From JABAAI01 sp965242745 (GTDB lineage Bacteria; Spirochaetota; Leptospiria; Leptospirales; Leptonemataceae), in NCBI GenBank assembly GCA_965242745.1, contig CBDETG010000096.1, positions 62,001-126,000 of the forward strand: a stretch of 64,000 bases of DNA, read 5' to 3'. Positions 44,404 through 53,762 of this stretch are shown piece by piece; positions within the stretch are counted from its first letter, which is position 1, and every line of letters starts with the position of its first letter. A program made the position numbers and the translations under genes. A model generated the notes under the pieces. It made no database searches. It was not told the DNA's origin and was given only the letters and a program-made list of their open reading frames with translations.

Positions 44404-44904
44404 ATGAAGCGATTATCCAGAATCATCAGGCATCTCTTTGTGGGCCCTTGGCTGGTGCGCAGGTATTTTACGAAGCAAGACCTCAAGGAGATTGCCCAGA
44501 AGATCGCTATCTCAGAAAAGCAGCACCGCGCTGAAATACGCGTGGCCTTACAAGCGGGTTTAGAGATCATAGATATTATGCGGGGCGTGGAGGCCCGCCA
44601 AAAAGCCATTGAGGCCTTTTCACAGCTTGGCATTTGGGATACGGAGGAAAATAACGGGGTGCTCATTTATCTGCTCTTAGCAGAACGCCGCCTTGAGATC
44701 ATTGCAGATAGAGGTATCCATAGCATACTTGGTCAGAGATATTGGGAAAAGATTCACAAGGAAATGCTCAGCCTCTTTCGATCTAAGCAATACAAGGAAG
44801 GAGTGCTCTATGCCTTGGAACATATCAACACAAAAATGATGGAGCTCTTTCCAAAGCAAGGAGAAGACCCGGATGAGCTGCCTAACGAAGTTGTGATACT
44901 ATGA
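44404..44904 (+). CDS. second TPM-domain protein
   Basis: 166 aa, without a clear signal peptide. The TPM-type features are FTKQDLKEIAQKIAISEKQHRAEIRV, NNGVLIYLLLAERRLEIIADRGI and a helical C-terminus. This shorter type commonly follows a YgcG-like gene, forming lemA-TPM-TPM clusters, as seen here. The ATG at 44404 is five codons after the first possible start; the upstream gene ends at 44395, so coupling is likely. Confidence 0.82.
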   Translation: MKRLSRIIRHLFVGPWLVRRYFTKQDLKEIAQKIAISEKQHRAEIRVALQAGLEIIDIMRGVEARQKAIEAFSQLGIWDTEENNGVLIYLLLAERRLEIIADRGIHSILGQRYWEKIHKEMLSLFRSKQYKEGVLYALEHINTKMMELFPKQGEDPDELPNEVVIL

Positions 44905-44939
44905 GAAATATATGGAAGCCCCTGCTAGCAGCGCCGAGA

Positions 44940-45158
44940 CTAGGAAGCAAAACGTTTAGGGCTTTCATAGCCGCCCTGCACCAGAGCTTGCAGCTCTTCC
45001 TTGCTTGCTTCTGTGATGCGAAAGCCTTGGCGTATGTATTCGACAGGGGCAATTTCTCCCAAGTCTTCTACATAAAGACGGTACTTAGCTCCCTTTTTTT
45101 TCAGAGAAGCCTGCAGCTCGCGGTAGCCAAGGAAGAGGGAAACTGTTTTTACTTTCAC
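44940..45158 (-). CDS. hypothetical protein coupled to pterin dehydratase
   Basis: 72 aa. It starts with a GTG overlapping the TGA stop of the dehydratase gene, a classical coupling arrangement. The sequence (KGAKYRLYVEDLGEIAPVEY and ITEASKEELQALVQGG) is soluble and basic-acidic mixed. I do not recognise a family. The overlap is the main support for its being real. Confidence 0.5.
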   Translation of the reverse strand: MKVKTVSLFLGYRELQASLKKKGAKYRLYVEDLGEIAPVEYIRQGFRITEASKEELQALVQGGYESPKRFAS

Positions 45159-45445
45159 TCTAACAATGCCTGCGCCAAATCATCCATTGCTCGTGCCAGC
45201 AGGAAGTCTTTTTTTGTAATGCCCTTGGCGTCATGGCTAAAAAGCTCTACTTTGACATCCTTATAGACATTCGACCATTCAGGATGGTGATTGAGACTCT
45301 CTGCCTTCAATGCCGCTCCAGTCATAAAAGCAAAAGCCCTCTGAAAGTCTTGAAAAGAATACTCACGGCAGAGCTTTGCATTATGTACTTTCCATCCAGG
45401 CACGCTTGCCAGACCTTTTTGTATCTGTTCTTCTGAGAGCTTCAT
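45155..45445 (-). CDS. pterin-4a-carbinolamine dehydratase
   Basis: 96 aa, normal length for PCD/DCoH (PhhB-like). The signature SLNHHPEWSNVYKDVKVELF with the two active-site His residues is complete, and LASVPGWKVHNAKLCREYSF is the usual N-terminal segment. The enzyme dehydrates 4a-hydroxytetrahydrobiopterin in pterin recycling. No phenylalanine hydroxylase gene is nearby, so its substrate here is unclear. Confidence 0.92.
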   Translation of the reverse strand: MKLSEEQIQKGLASVPGWKVHNAKLCREYSFQDFQRAFAFMTGAALKAESLNHHPEWSNVYKDVKVELFSHDAKGITKKDFLLARAMDDLAQALLE

Positions 45446-45506
45446 TTTACAATTTTAAATATCTTTTGCGATGGCCGCCCCTTGGGCATGGCGTATGGGC
45501 TTTGCC

Positions 45507-45534
45507 GGCTCTAAGCTAAGCTTTTTTTAGAGCC
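45507..45534. repeat. hairpin ggctctaa/ttagagcc
   Basis: 8-bp inverted repeat with a T-rich 12-base loop, 20 bp from the stop of the repeat lipoprotein gene (minus strand) and 62 bp upstream of the dehydratase start. It could act as a terminator for the minus-strand lipoprotein transcript. The arms match those at the ends of the multi-hairpin elements. Confidence 0.5.
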
Positions 45535-45553
45535 AAGGCGTGCCTTTGTGATG

Positions 45554-46327
45554 CTATTTAGGTCTGCCCATTTCGTCTAATTCGAGCCAAGAATCAGCAG
45601 CATAATCGATTCCGTCTATCCTTGCGTCTCTGGCCAGCCGCCCCTTCTTTACTCTGCCATTCTCATGAAAAGAAATGTTATTCCCCTTCTCATATGTAAC
45701 GCCCTTTATTCTTGTATTCCTGGCAGGCCGCCCCTCCTTCACTCCGCCATTCTCATAAAAATAAATATCAGAGCCCCTCTCATACCTAACACTCCTTATT
45801 CTTGTATTCCTAGCCAGCCGCCCCTTCTTCACTCTGCCATTGTCATAAAAAGAAATATCAGAGCCCCTCTCATATGTAACACTCCTTATTTTTGTATCTA
45901 CAGTAAGCCGCCCCGCCTGCACTCTGCCATTGTCATAAAAAGAAATATCAGAGCCTCTCTCATACGTAACGCCCCTTATTCTTGCGTTCTTAGCAAGCTG
46001 TCCCGCCTGCACTCTGCCATTGTCAAACCACTCGACGCTATCAGGGACTAGATGATACTTGTCGATCTCGCTTTGTCTTCTTAGCTGCTCCTTTTTATGC
46101 TCCTGCTGACGCTTTGCTGTCTTCTCTTCGTCTAAAAAGTATGTACGCTTTTCATCATTCCATATATAAACTTCGCCTTTTGCATTGCTGATTTCATCCG
46201 AAGGAGAGGAATAATAACCTACCTTTCTTGCCTCCCTTTCCTTCATTTCTTGGATCTCCTGCATACTCGTACAAGAAAGGAATAGAGCCGCTAAAATAAC
46301 AAAAACTGATATGCTTTTCATCTTCAT
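45554..46327 (-). CDS. MORN-like repeat lipoprotein
   Basis: 257 aa. Signal peptide with lipobox (ALFLSC), a charged helical region, then five tandem 30-residue repeats each with a turn like ISFYDNGRVQAGRL followed by TYERGSD. The DNA period is exactly 90 bp between 45651 and 46020. The turn resembles MORN modules. It is probably a surface or periplasmic protein of unknown function; the lipoprotein at 32.6-33.2 kb is of a similar type. Confidence 0.7.
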   Translation of the reverse strand: MKMKSISVFVILAALFLSCTSMQEIQEMKEREARKVGYYSSPSDEISNAKGEVYIWNDEKRTYFLDEEKTAKRQQEHKKEQLRRQSEIDKYHLVPDSVEWFDNGRVQAGQLAKNARIRGVTYERGSDISFYDNGRVQAGRLTVDTKIRSVTYERGSDISFYDNGRVKKGRLARNTRIRSVRYERGSDIYFYENGGVKEGRPARNTRIKGVTYEKGNNISFHENGRVKKGRLARDARIDGIDYAADSWLELDEMGRPK

Positions 46328-46493
46328 ATGCCACTGTCGTATTTTTTGTGTAAGCTGTCAAGCTGTATTTTCATGCGGATCTATATGTGAGAACTATGCG
46401 TTTTGATACACTGAAAAGGGGCTTGTTCTGCTTGCCCTAAGCAATGTAGACTATAAGAAATGAAGCGAAGGCTACTAAAGTAACGCTGCATTT

Positions 46494-47657
46494 TTAGTCA
46501 GACTCAGACTTGATCTTTTCTATTTCTGCAATGGATAGGCCTGTGAATTTTGCAATATCAGGAATAGAGGCGCCAGCGCAGAACATGTTTTTTACGATTC
46601 CCGCTCTGCCTTTGGCCTCGCCTTCTGCTTTGCCTTTGGCCTCACCCTCCGCTCTGCCTTTGGCCTCGCCCTCCGCTCTGCCTTTGGCCTCGCCTTCTGC
46701 TCTGCCTTTGGCCTCGCCCTCCGCTCTGCCTTCCACTCTGCCTTTGGCCTCGCCTTCTGCTCTGCCTTCTCGGTAACTTGCGCGCATATTGGTGTTGTAG
46801 TCTTTGATAGCTTTTTCACGCATGGCAGCTGCGCCCGAAATATCAGGGTCCATCGAAAGACGTTTTAGCGTAGCAAAGGCCTCGGCCATAGCAGGATTTG
46901 TGTATATGATCTTTTGCATAGCTGCCTCATCTATCAGAGGAGTATTTTTTATAGTGTATAACCACAGTCCTAAATTGTCACCTACTTTTTTTAGCGCTGC
47001 ATCAAACTTCGGCAGTTCAAAAAATACTACTTGGAGCTTCTCAGTCAGTTGAATATGAGGATTGTCTTTTTCCAGCAACAAAAAACGGCTCTTGTAACTG
47101 CGCGATTGTTTGAATAATTGAAAGTCTAAAAAGTTCACCGAATAGGTATTGCATAAGTTTTCATAGGGCTCGCCCTCCCTAAGCTGACCGCTGAATAGCT
47201 TAGCCCAGTAATACACGACCCGCTCGGGATAAAAGCGCTGCGCTGCTGCCTGCATTTCAATATTGTAAATATCTCCGTTAAGATTCTGCGCTCTAATATC
47301 CAAGATAGACAGCTTGTCAACTTTGCTCTGTCTGGGTATCGCATTAGCTTGTATTGCAAGTTCTTTAGAATTGGTCTCAAAAATACATCCATGTATTTTT
47401 GAGACAGGCGCAATTTTAGGGAGACCCTAAAATTGCTCACATTTGGCTTCCTCCGACCATTCTGGTCGTCGTCAGCCAAATGGCGACACATCCTGTGTCG
47501 CAAGAGCCTACTTTTGAGACTGGCTCTTAATGCGCTGCGCGCCCTTAAACTCCAAGGCAGCATTCAATAGATCAATAAGTGAATTCTTAGACTCGCTAAA
47601 CAGCGCACAAAAAACAAAATCACTTGTGAGAGGCAGCAACTTTGTTTGTGCAATCAT
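46494..47657 (-). pseudogene. Rpn/PD-(D/E)XK transposase-like gene, copy 1, interrupted
   Basis: The N-terminal part starts at ATG 47657 (MIAQTKLLPLTSDFVFCALF) and stops after 49 codons because a 154-bp hairpin element has been inserted. After the element the same frame resumes with VDKLSILDIRAQNLNGDIYN, the PD-(D/E)XK nuclease core, and continues to 46494. The element adds no frameshift but contains several stop codons. The C-terminal part has eight-residue AEGEAKGR repeats and a small C-terminal domain. A shorter protein could start at the internal TTG at 47303. Intact relatives make Rpn proteins, recombination-promoting nucleases. Confidence 0.85.
47374..47527. repeat. multi-hairpin element in Rpn copy 1
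   Basis: Five consecutive inverted repeats: 47374-47388/47391-47405 (15-bp stem), 47410-47421/47425-47436 (12 bp), 47440-47448/47474-47482 enclosing 47454-47459/47463-47468, 47483-47490/47494-47501 (8 bp), and 47503-47508/47522-47527. The left end gtctcaaaa is the reverse complement of ttttgagac (47512-47520) near the right end. No protein is encoded. Confidence 0.95.
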
Positions 47658-47800
47658 GTAAGAGCCACCTTGTTAGCGGGCGCAGTCTTGCCTATGCAAT
47701 TTTTATCCCTTCTTATGCTAACTTGTGCTCTCTGCGCTAACCGCCCACCGCGCCCACTACCAGCAGGCTGGAAGCTGAGGCAGCTGGCAAGGGTAGATCT

Positions 47801-48928
47801 TTAGTCAGACTCAGACTTGATCTTTTCTATTTCTGCAATGGATAGGCCTGTGAATTTTGCAATATCAGGAATAGAGGAGCCAGCGCAGAACATGTTTTTT
47901 ACGATTCCCGCTCTGCCTTTGGCCTCGCCTTCCGCTCTGCCTTTGGCCTCGCCTTCCGCTCTGCCTTTGGCCTCGCCTTCTGCTCTGCCTTTGGCCTCGC
48001 CTTCTGCTCTGCCTTTGGCTTCGCCTTCTGCTCTGCCTTCTCGGTAACTTGCGCGCATATTGGTGTTGTAGTCTTTGATAGCTTTTTCACGCATGGCAGC
48101 TGCCCCTGAAATATCAGGGTCCATCGAAAGACGTTTTAGCGTAGCAAAGGCCTCAGCCATAGCAGGATTTGTGTATATGATCTTTTGCATAGCTGCCTCA
48201 TCTATCAGAGGAGTATTTTTTATAGTGTATAACCACAGTCCTAAATTGTCACCTACTTTTTTTAGCGCTGCATCAAACTTCGGCAGTTCAAAAAATACTA
48301 CTTGGAGCTTCTCAGTCAGTTGTATATCAGGATTGTCTTTTTCCAGTAACAAAAAACGGCTCTTGTAACTGCGCGATTGTTTGAATAGCCGAAAGTCTAA
48401 AAAGTTCACCGAATAGGTATTGCATAAGTTTTCATAGGGCTCGCCCTCCCTAAGCTGACCGCTGAATAGCTTAGCCCAGTAATACACTATCCGCTCGGGA
48501 TAAAAGCGCTGCGCTGCTGCCTGCATTTCAATATTGTAAATATCTCCGTTAAGATTCTGCGCTCTAATATCCAAGATAGACAGCTTGTCAACTTTGCTCT
48601 GTTTAGGTATCGCATTAGCTTGTATTGCAAGTTCTTTAGAATTGGTCTCAAAAATACATCCATGTATTTTTGAGACAGGCGCAATTTTAGGGAGACCCTA
48701 AAATTGCTCACATTTGGCTTCCTCCGACCATTCTGGTCGTCGTCAGCCAAATGGCGACACATCCTGTGTCGCAAGAGCCTACTTTTGAGACTGGCTCTTA
48801 ATGCGCTGCGCGCCCTTAAACTCCAAGGCAGCATTCAATAGATCAATAAGTGAATTCTTAGACTCGCTAAACAGCGCACAAAAAACGAAGTCACTTGTGA
48901 GAGGCAGCAACTTTGTTTGTGCAATCAT
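47801..48928 (-). pseudogene. Rpn/PD-(D/E)XK transposase-like gene, copy 2, interrupted
   Basis: Nearly identical to copy 1, including the position of the inserted element and the upstream flank; starts at ATG 48928 and resumes after the element. It has five AEGEAKGR-type repeats against six or seven in copy 1. Single-base differences (for example ValVal/IleVal near the RIVYYWAKL segment) show some divergence since duplication. Confidence 0.85.
48645..48798. repeat. multi-hairpin element in Rpn copy 2
   Basis: Same five-hairpin structure as at 47374-47527, offset by 1271 bases and almost identical in sequence. Confidence 0.95.
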
Positions 48929-49071
48929 GTAAGAGCCACCTTGTTAGCGGGCGCAGTCTTGCCTATGCAATTTTTATCCCTTCTTATGCTAACTTGTGCT
49001 CTCTGCGCTAACCGCCCACCGCGCCCACTACCAGCAGGCTGGAAGCTGAGGCAGCTGGCAAGGGTAGATCT

Positions 49072-50175
49072 TTAGTCAGACTCAGACTTGATCTTTTCTA
49101 TTTCTGCAATGGATAGGCCTGTGAATTTTGCAATATCAGGAATAGAGGCGCCAGCGCAGAACATGTTTTTTACGATTCCCGCTCTGCCTTTGGCCTCGCC
49201 CTCCGCTCTGCCTTTGGCCTCGCCCTCCACTCTGCCTTTGGCCTCGCCTTCTGCTTTGCCTTTGGCCTCGCCTTCTGCTCTGCCTTCTCGGTAACTTGCG
49301 CGCATATTGGTGTTGTAGTCTTTGATAGCTTTTTCACGCATAGCAGCTGCGCCCGAAATATCAGGGTCCATCGAAAGACGTTTTAGCGTAGCAAAGGCCT
49401 CGGCCATAGCAGGATTTGTGTATATGATCTTTTGCATAGCTGCCTCATCTATCAGAGGAGTATTTTTTATAGTGTATAACCACAGTCCTAAATTGTCACC
49501 TACTTTTTTTAGCGCTGCATCAAACTTCGGCAGTTCAAAAAATACTACTTGGAGCTTCTCAGTCAGTTGAATATGAGGATTGTCTTTTTCCAGCAACAAA
49601 AAACGGCTCTTGTAACTGCGCGATTGTTTGAATAGCCGAAAGTCTAAAAAGTTCACCGAATAGGTATTGCATAAGTTTTCATAGGGCTCGCCCTCCCTAA
49701 GCTGACCGCTGAATAGCTTAGCCCAGTAATACACAATCCGCTCGGGATAAAAGCGCTGCGCTGCTGCCTGCATTTCAATATTGTAAATATCTCCGTTAAG
49801 ATTCTGCGCTCTAATATCCAAGATAGACAGCTTGTCAACTTTGCTCTGTTTAGGTATCGCATTAGCTTGTATCGCAAGTTCTTTAGAATTGGTCTCAAAA
49901 ATACATCCATGTATTTTTGAGACAGGCGCAATTTTAGGGAGACCCTAAAATTGCTCACATTTGGCTTCCTCCGACCATTCTGGTCGTCGTCAGCCAAATG
50001 GCGACACATCCTGTGTCGCAAGAGCCTACTTTTGAGACTGGCTCTTAATGCGCTGCGCGCCCTTAAACTCCAAGGCAGCATTCAATAGATCAATAAGTGA
50101 ATTCTTAGACTCGCTAAACAGCGCACAAAAAACAAAATCACTTGTGAGAGGCAGCAACTTTGTTTGTGCAATCAT
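49072..50175 (-). pseudogene. Rpn/PD-(D/E)XK transposase-like gene, copy 3, interrupted
   Basis: Third tandem copy with the same start (ATG 50175), inserted element and flank. It carries four AEGEAKGR-type repeats, the fewest of the three. Together the copies form a tandem triplication with a unit of about 1.25-1.27 kb. The shared interruption shows that the element entered before the gene was amplified. Confidence 0.85.
49892..50045. repeat. multi-hairpin element in Rpn copy 3
   Basis: Same five-hairpin structure as at 47374-47527 and 48645-48798. Confidence 0.95.
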
Positions 50176-50293
50176 GTAAGAGCCACCTTGTTAGTGGGCG
50201 CAGTCTTGCCTATGCAATTTTTATCCCTTCTTATGCTAACTTGTGCTCTCTGCGTTGTGGCAGAGGGGCAGCTGTCAACTCACTAAAGGACTA

Positions 50294-50905
50294 TTAATGA
50301 GAAACTTGTCGTCTGCCCGTTCTAATTTTCCCCGTGAGATTTGCACCATCTATACGATAGAGGTATTTGTTCTGTGCTTTTATATCATCCCCCGTCATAC
50401 TATTTGTGTTGAATACAAAATGAAATAAGCTGCGCGTATCGCAAAAGGAACCTTTCCAAGATATTACATGAATGGGAGGCCCTTCATCGTAATGCAGCTC
50501 GAAACATAAAAGCTGCTGATCTAAGCCTCCATGAAGAGCATCAAAGGTATTTGTTGCGGGCATGTCGTCCAAGTTCGTATATTCGATTTTCTCATGGTCA
50601 ATATAAAAGCGAATTCCATTAGCGCCGCTGCTGTCTTTTGCTTTGGCCCAAAGCGAAAGACTTTGCGAGCTCTTAGTAATGCTAATTCCATCGATACGGA
50701 TATGGGCTTCCTGAAGCGCTCGGCAACTACTTGCCAGCTCATGAATAGCGCCGTCTTGTATAGGAGCTTCACAGGGAGTACTTGCTCTAGGATTGTCGTT
50801 GGCGCAATGTATGACTGAAAAGAATAGAAAAAATACAAGACTTAGAGTCAGCGCTGGGAACTGGCAGCGATATAAGTAGAGTCTTCGATACAGAGAGCAG
50901 CTCAT
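50294..50905 (-). CDS. secreted hypothetical protein
   Basis: 203 aa. A basic start and hydrophobic segment (LTLSLVFFLFFSVIHC) form a signal peptide that could end in a lipidated Cys, although the lipobox is weak. The mature part contains several cysteines and a segment ALHGGLDQQLLCFELHYDEG suggestive of a beta fold. No family is recognised. It lies 69 bp downstream of the 664-aa lipoprotein on the same strand and probably shares its transcript. Confidence 0.55.
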   Translation of the reverse strand: MSCSLYRRLYLYRCQFPALTLSLVFFLFFSVIHCANDNPRASTPCEAPIQDGAIHELASSCRALQEAHIRIDGISITKSSQSLSLWAKAKDSSGANGIRFYIDHEKIEYTNLDDMPATNTFDALHGGLDQQLLCFELHYDEGPPIHVISWKGSFCDTRSLFHFVFNTNSMTGDDIKAQNKYLYRIDGANLTGKIRTGRRQVSH

Positions 50906-50974
50906 TTCACCTTAATAAAAAAGAAGCGCATCAATAGAATAGAGAATAGCAAAAAAGCAGGACCAAAGACTTAC

Positions 50975-52966
50975 TCAAGGCCAGGAAAGCGTATCCTTTC
51001 TGAGCTTGAGAGAGCCATCCTCCCTATAAATATAAAATACATGATCTCCCAATAACATAACTTTTAGCAAGACGCCTGCGCTTAGGCCAGTCGCTTTTGT
51101 ATGTATGGCAGCTTCCTCCAATGCCGTAGTCCCCTCTGGACAGGAGTCCAGAGCAATAGCAGAGCAAATAGATGACTCTTGAAAGTAACGCAGATTTGCT
51201 CCATCCAATACTGCTACAGTAGCGGTAAAAGCAGCCTCCACCTTGCTTCTTGCATAGTAAGATAGGGCTTCATAAGGCTCTTGGTAGTAGTAGAAAGAAG
51301 TCAGCCTCTTTGCTTTGAGAGCAAGGGGCAGCACAGCATAGTCCTTTAGCCGGTCGTGGGGATGGTCTATGTGATACTGATAATAGTAATCGTTGTTTAT
51401 GATCTTTAGATTGTTGTTAGAATCTCGAAGATAAACAAAGCGCTTTAATGCGGAATGTTTGATAGCAGGATTTGCATTTAAGCCGAGACCCTCTTCAAGG
51501 CTATTACACACGCTGTCTGTATCTACGCTGCCTTCAGGCGTCATGTCGTTTATGTCCTCTGGGCTTGGTAATGCTCTGGTCGTAAAACTACGTTCTTCTG
51601 TAAAGTAGACCTCCTTACCGTCCTTACTAAGGTGGGTGCCATAATCATAATCAGAGTCTATCTCTAATGGACTAAAATTCAGCCAGCTGTTAGTGTCAAC
51701 GGTTGCGCCCGCCTCCGATGCGCTGCAAATGCGGACAGCGCCGCTATTTTGATGCGTAATGTACAAACGACCTACTTCCTTTTTGCTAATGCCAGCTGTC
51801 AAGCGCGCTATAAAGCCTGAGTAGCGTAAATCTGCTGGGATAAGCGTATCAGAAGATCCTTTTGATACAGCTGCGCTAGGAAGGTCTATACGGTCAATTT
51901 CAGGAGCAGTGAAGCCAGAGACCTCCTCTCCTACTTGCGGGCTTTGTAAGAAAACACTAGGATCACTCTCGTTATTCGAGGTCAAGGGGATACGGTAGAT
52001 ACTGCCTCCCGCCCCCGGCTCTGCTCGCAAAACAAAAATATACCTTTGAGAAAGGCTAAAGGCCGGCCACTGGGCATTACTTATGTCATCATCAAAGCCT
52101 GCGCTTGCAATAGTTCCAAAAGTCCCAAAGTTAGCTATGGGCATAGCGGCAGACTTGTACCAAGTCTCATTACGTATGGGGAAGGAATGTACCTTGGAAA
52201 AAGAATCATTGGCGTCAAACCAATGCAGATAACCCTCATGGTCAAGAACGATAAGATAGGCGCCTTGGGGGCTAAAGGCAAAATCAGACCACGCTCTATC
52301 CAATTCTATAAGAGAAAGGGTGGTAGATGCTGCAGAAAAGTAAAGCAAGTGCTTTTTCCCAAAAGAAGCCGCAAAAGAATGATTGGCGCTGCTTGCCTCT
52401 AAGGCGCTAGATAAGCAAGCCTCTCCTGGTGTTTCAGGTATACAAGGATTGCTTCCATCTTCTATAGAAGGATAATGTAGCAGACGAGCAGAACCCTCTC
52501 TTGTAAGCAAGGCAATGCCATCAGGGCAAGCCAGCGCAATGCTATTTTTGTTAGCCACTGAAGGAATTGTAATTTTTTCTGTAATGGATGCAACAGAGCA
52601 AATTGTTTCGTCTTCGTTTTCCGATGGATTTTCTGCCGGCGGATCAGTCTCTTTCGTATTCACCGGCGCTTCTGTTTCGTCTTCGTTTTCCGATGGATTT
52701 TTTGCCGGCGGATCAGTCTCTTTCGTATTCACCGGCGCTTCTGTTTCGTCTTCGTTTTCCGATGGATTTTTTGCCGGCGGATCAGTCTCTTTCGTATTCA
52801 CCGGCGCTTCTGTTTCGTCTTCGTTTTCCGATGGATTTTCTGCCGGCGGATCAGTCTCTGCGCTACTGCATGACAACAGCAGGGCGCTCAAAAGCATCGC
52901 AAGCAAAAGTATTCGTGACATTTCATACATCCTCATCTGCATGTACTTTAAAAATTCTTTTTTCAT
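50975..52966 (-). CDS. large lipoprotein with N-terminal repeats and possible beta-propeller
   Basis: 663 aa from ATG 52966, which has a strong ribosome-binding site (aaggag at 52974-52979). Signal peptide and lipobox LLLSC. After the Cys come four 23-residue tandem repeats (ETDPPAENPSENEDETEAPV plus NTK) encoded by a 69-bp repeat. The rest contains segments such as WSDFAFSPQGAYLIVLDHEG that resemble WD/YVTN propeller blades. It is likely exposed on the cell surface or in the periplasm. The function is unknown. Confidence 0.72.
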   Translation of the reverse strand: MKKEFLKYMQMRMYEMSRILLLAMLLSALLLSCSSAETDPPAENPSENEDETEAPVNTKETDPPAKNPSENEDETEAPVNTKETDPPAKNPSENEDETEAPVNTKETDPPAENPSENEDETICSVASITEKITIPSVANKNSIALACPDGIALLTREGSARLLHYPSIEDGSNPCIPETPGEACLSSALEASSANHSFAASFGKKHLLYFSAASTTLSLIELDRAWSDFAFSPQGAYLIVLDHEGYLHWFDANDSFSKVHSFPIRNETWYKSAAMPIANFGTFGTIASAGFDDDISNAQWPAFSLSQRYIFVLRAEPGAGGSIYRIPLTSNNESDPSVFLQSPQVGEEVSGFTAPEIDRIDLPSAAVSKGSSDTLIPADLRYSGFIARLTAGISKKEVGRLYITHQNSGAVRICSASEAGATVDTNSWLNFSPLEIDSDYDYGTHLSKDGKEVYFTEERSFTTRALPSPEDINDMTPEGSVDTDSVCNSLEEGLGLNANPAIKHSALKRFVYLRDSNNNLKIINNDYYYQYHIDHPHDRLKDYAVLPLALKAKRLTSFYYYQEPYEALSYYARSKVEAAFTATVAVLDGANLRYFQESSICSAIALDSCPEGTTALEEAAIHTKATGLSAGVLLKVMLLGDHVFYIYREDGSLKLRKDTLSWP
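52600..52860. repeat. 69-bp tandem repeat in lipoprotein gene, about 4 copies
   Basis: The unit encodes a Pro/Glu/Asp/Thr-rich 23-residue repeat just after the lipidation site, and successive copies differ at only one or two bases (for example ttctgcc or tttgcc). The period is a multiple of three, so copy-number change would alter the distance between the membrane anchor and the folded domain without breaking the frame. Confidence 0.9.
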
Positions 52967-53185
52967 ATACAAACTCCTTTTTTATCAATTATTATCAAAA
53001 TTCAAATTACTTTACAATATCTAAAAATATATTCACTCTAAGCATACTCTTAATCAAGAGCTTTGCGATGTCTTCACGCAATATCATCAAAGAGCAACGA
53101 AAGCGCTTTCTTGGCTTAGGCGCTGCTAAAGGCGGCAGGGGAAAACAGCCTTCTTTATCGAGATAAGCTTGTTAGACAAGTATGC

Positions 53186-53521
53186 TTAGCTTGTATGGGT
53201 GGAAGGAGGAGCGCGAATAGAATTTCTCTTAGAAGTTCTACGTATTACGTTTTCAAAGGCCAATTTTCTCTCTGAGAAAGCAATAGAGACAGGAGGCCCA
53301 AATGAAAGGATAGGCAAAATAGCCTGCATTTTTTGGAATTGATGTAGAGGGTAACATTCCGAGCTGCTTTGTTGAAAGTCATCTAAGATACAAGCTTTTT
53401 GCTTTTCGATGTATGCGTGGTGGTGTTGGTGAGTACTCGATAAGCCAAGCGCTAGACATAAGGAAAAAAGCGTAAACAAGGAGGCTAGCTTCTGGCGCAT
53501 GTTAGGATATGCTTGTTTCAT
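53186..53521 (-). CDS. small secreted histidine-containing protein
   Basis: 111 aa. Signal-like N-terminus (LASLFTLFSLCLALGLSS) followed immediately by THQHHHAY, a possible metal-binding site, two cysteines, and a basic C-terminus. It resembles small exported proteins found beside metal transporters (DUF2946-like pattern), though I cannot confirm a family. Its position 240 bp from the histidine-rich outer-membrane protein supports a link to metal handling. Confidence 0.5.
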   Translation of the reverse strand: MKQAYPNMRQKLASLFTLFSLCLALGLSSTHQHHHAYIEKQKACILDDFQQSSSECYPLHQFQKMQAILPILSFGPPVSIAFSERKLAFENVIRRTSKRNSIRAPPSTHTS

Positions 53522-53762
53522 CTTTTGTTATCAAAAATTGTCCAAGGCTAGAATCAGCCACCAAATAATAAAGCATTTTTTAGGCTTTGCAATTTTTCGG
53601 TCATAGTCCTAAGCTATTTCCATTTCAAAGCTCAATCAAAGCTGGGAATGAATTATGAAAATCAGCCCAAAACTACGATACTTACGATACTATGGTATGG
53701 GACGGTAAGCCTGTTCTCTCTCATGCCCTTCCAGTTTGCCTCTAGTTTGGGGGAGTTTTTGC

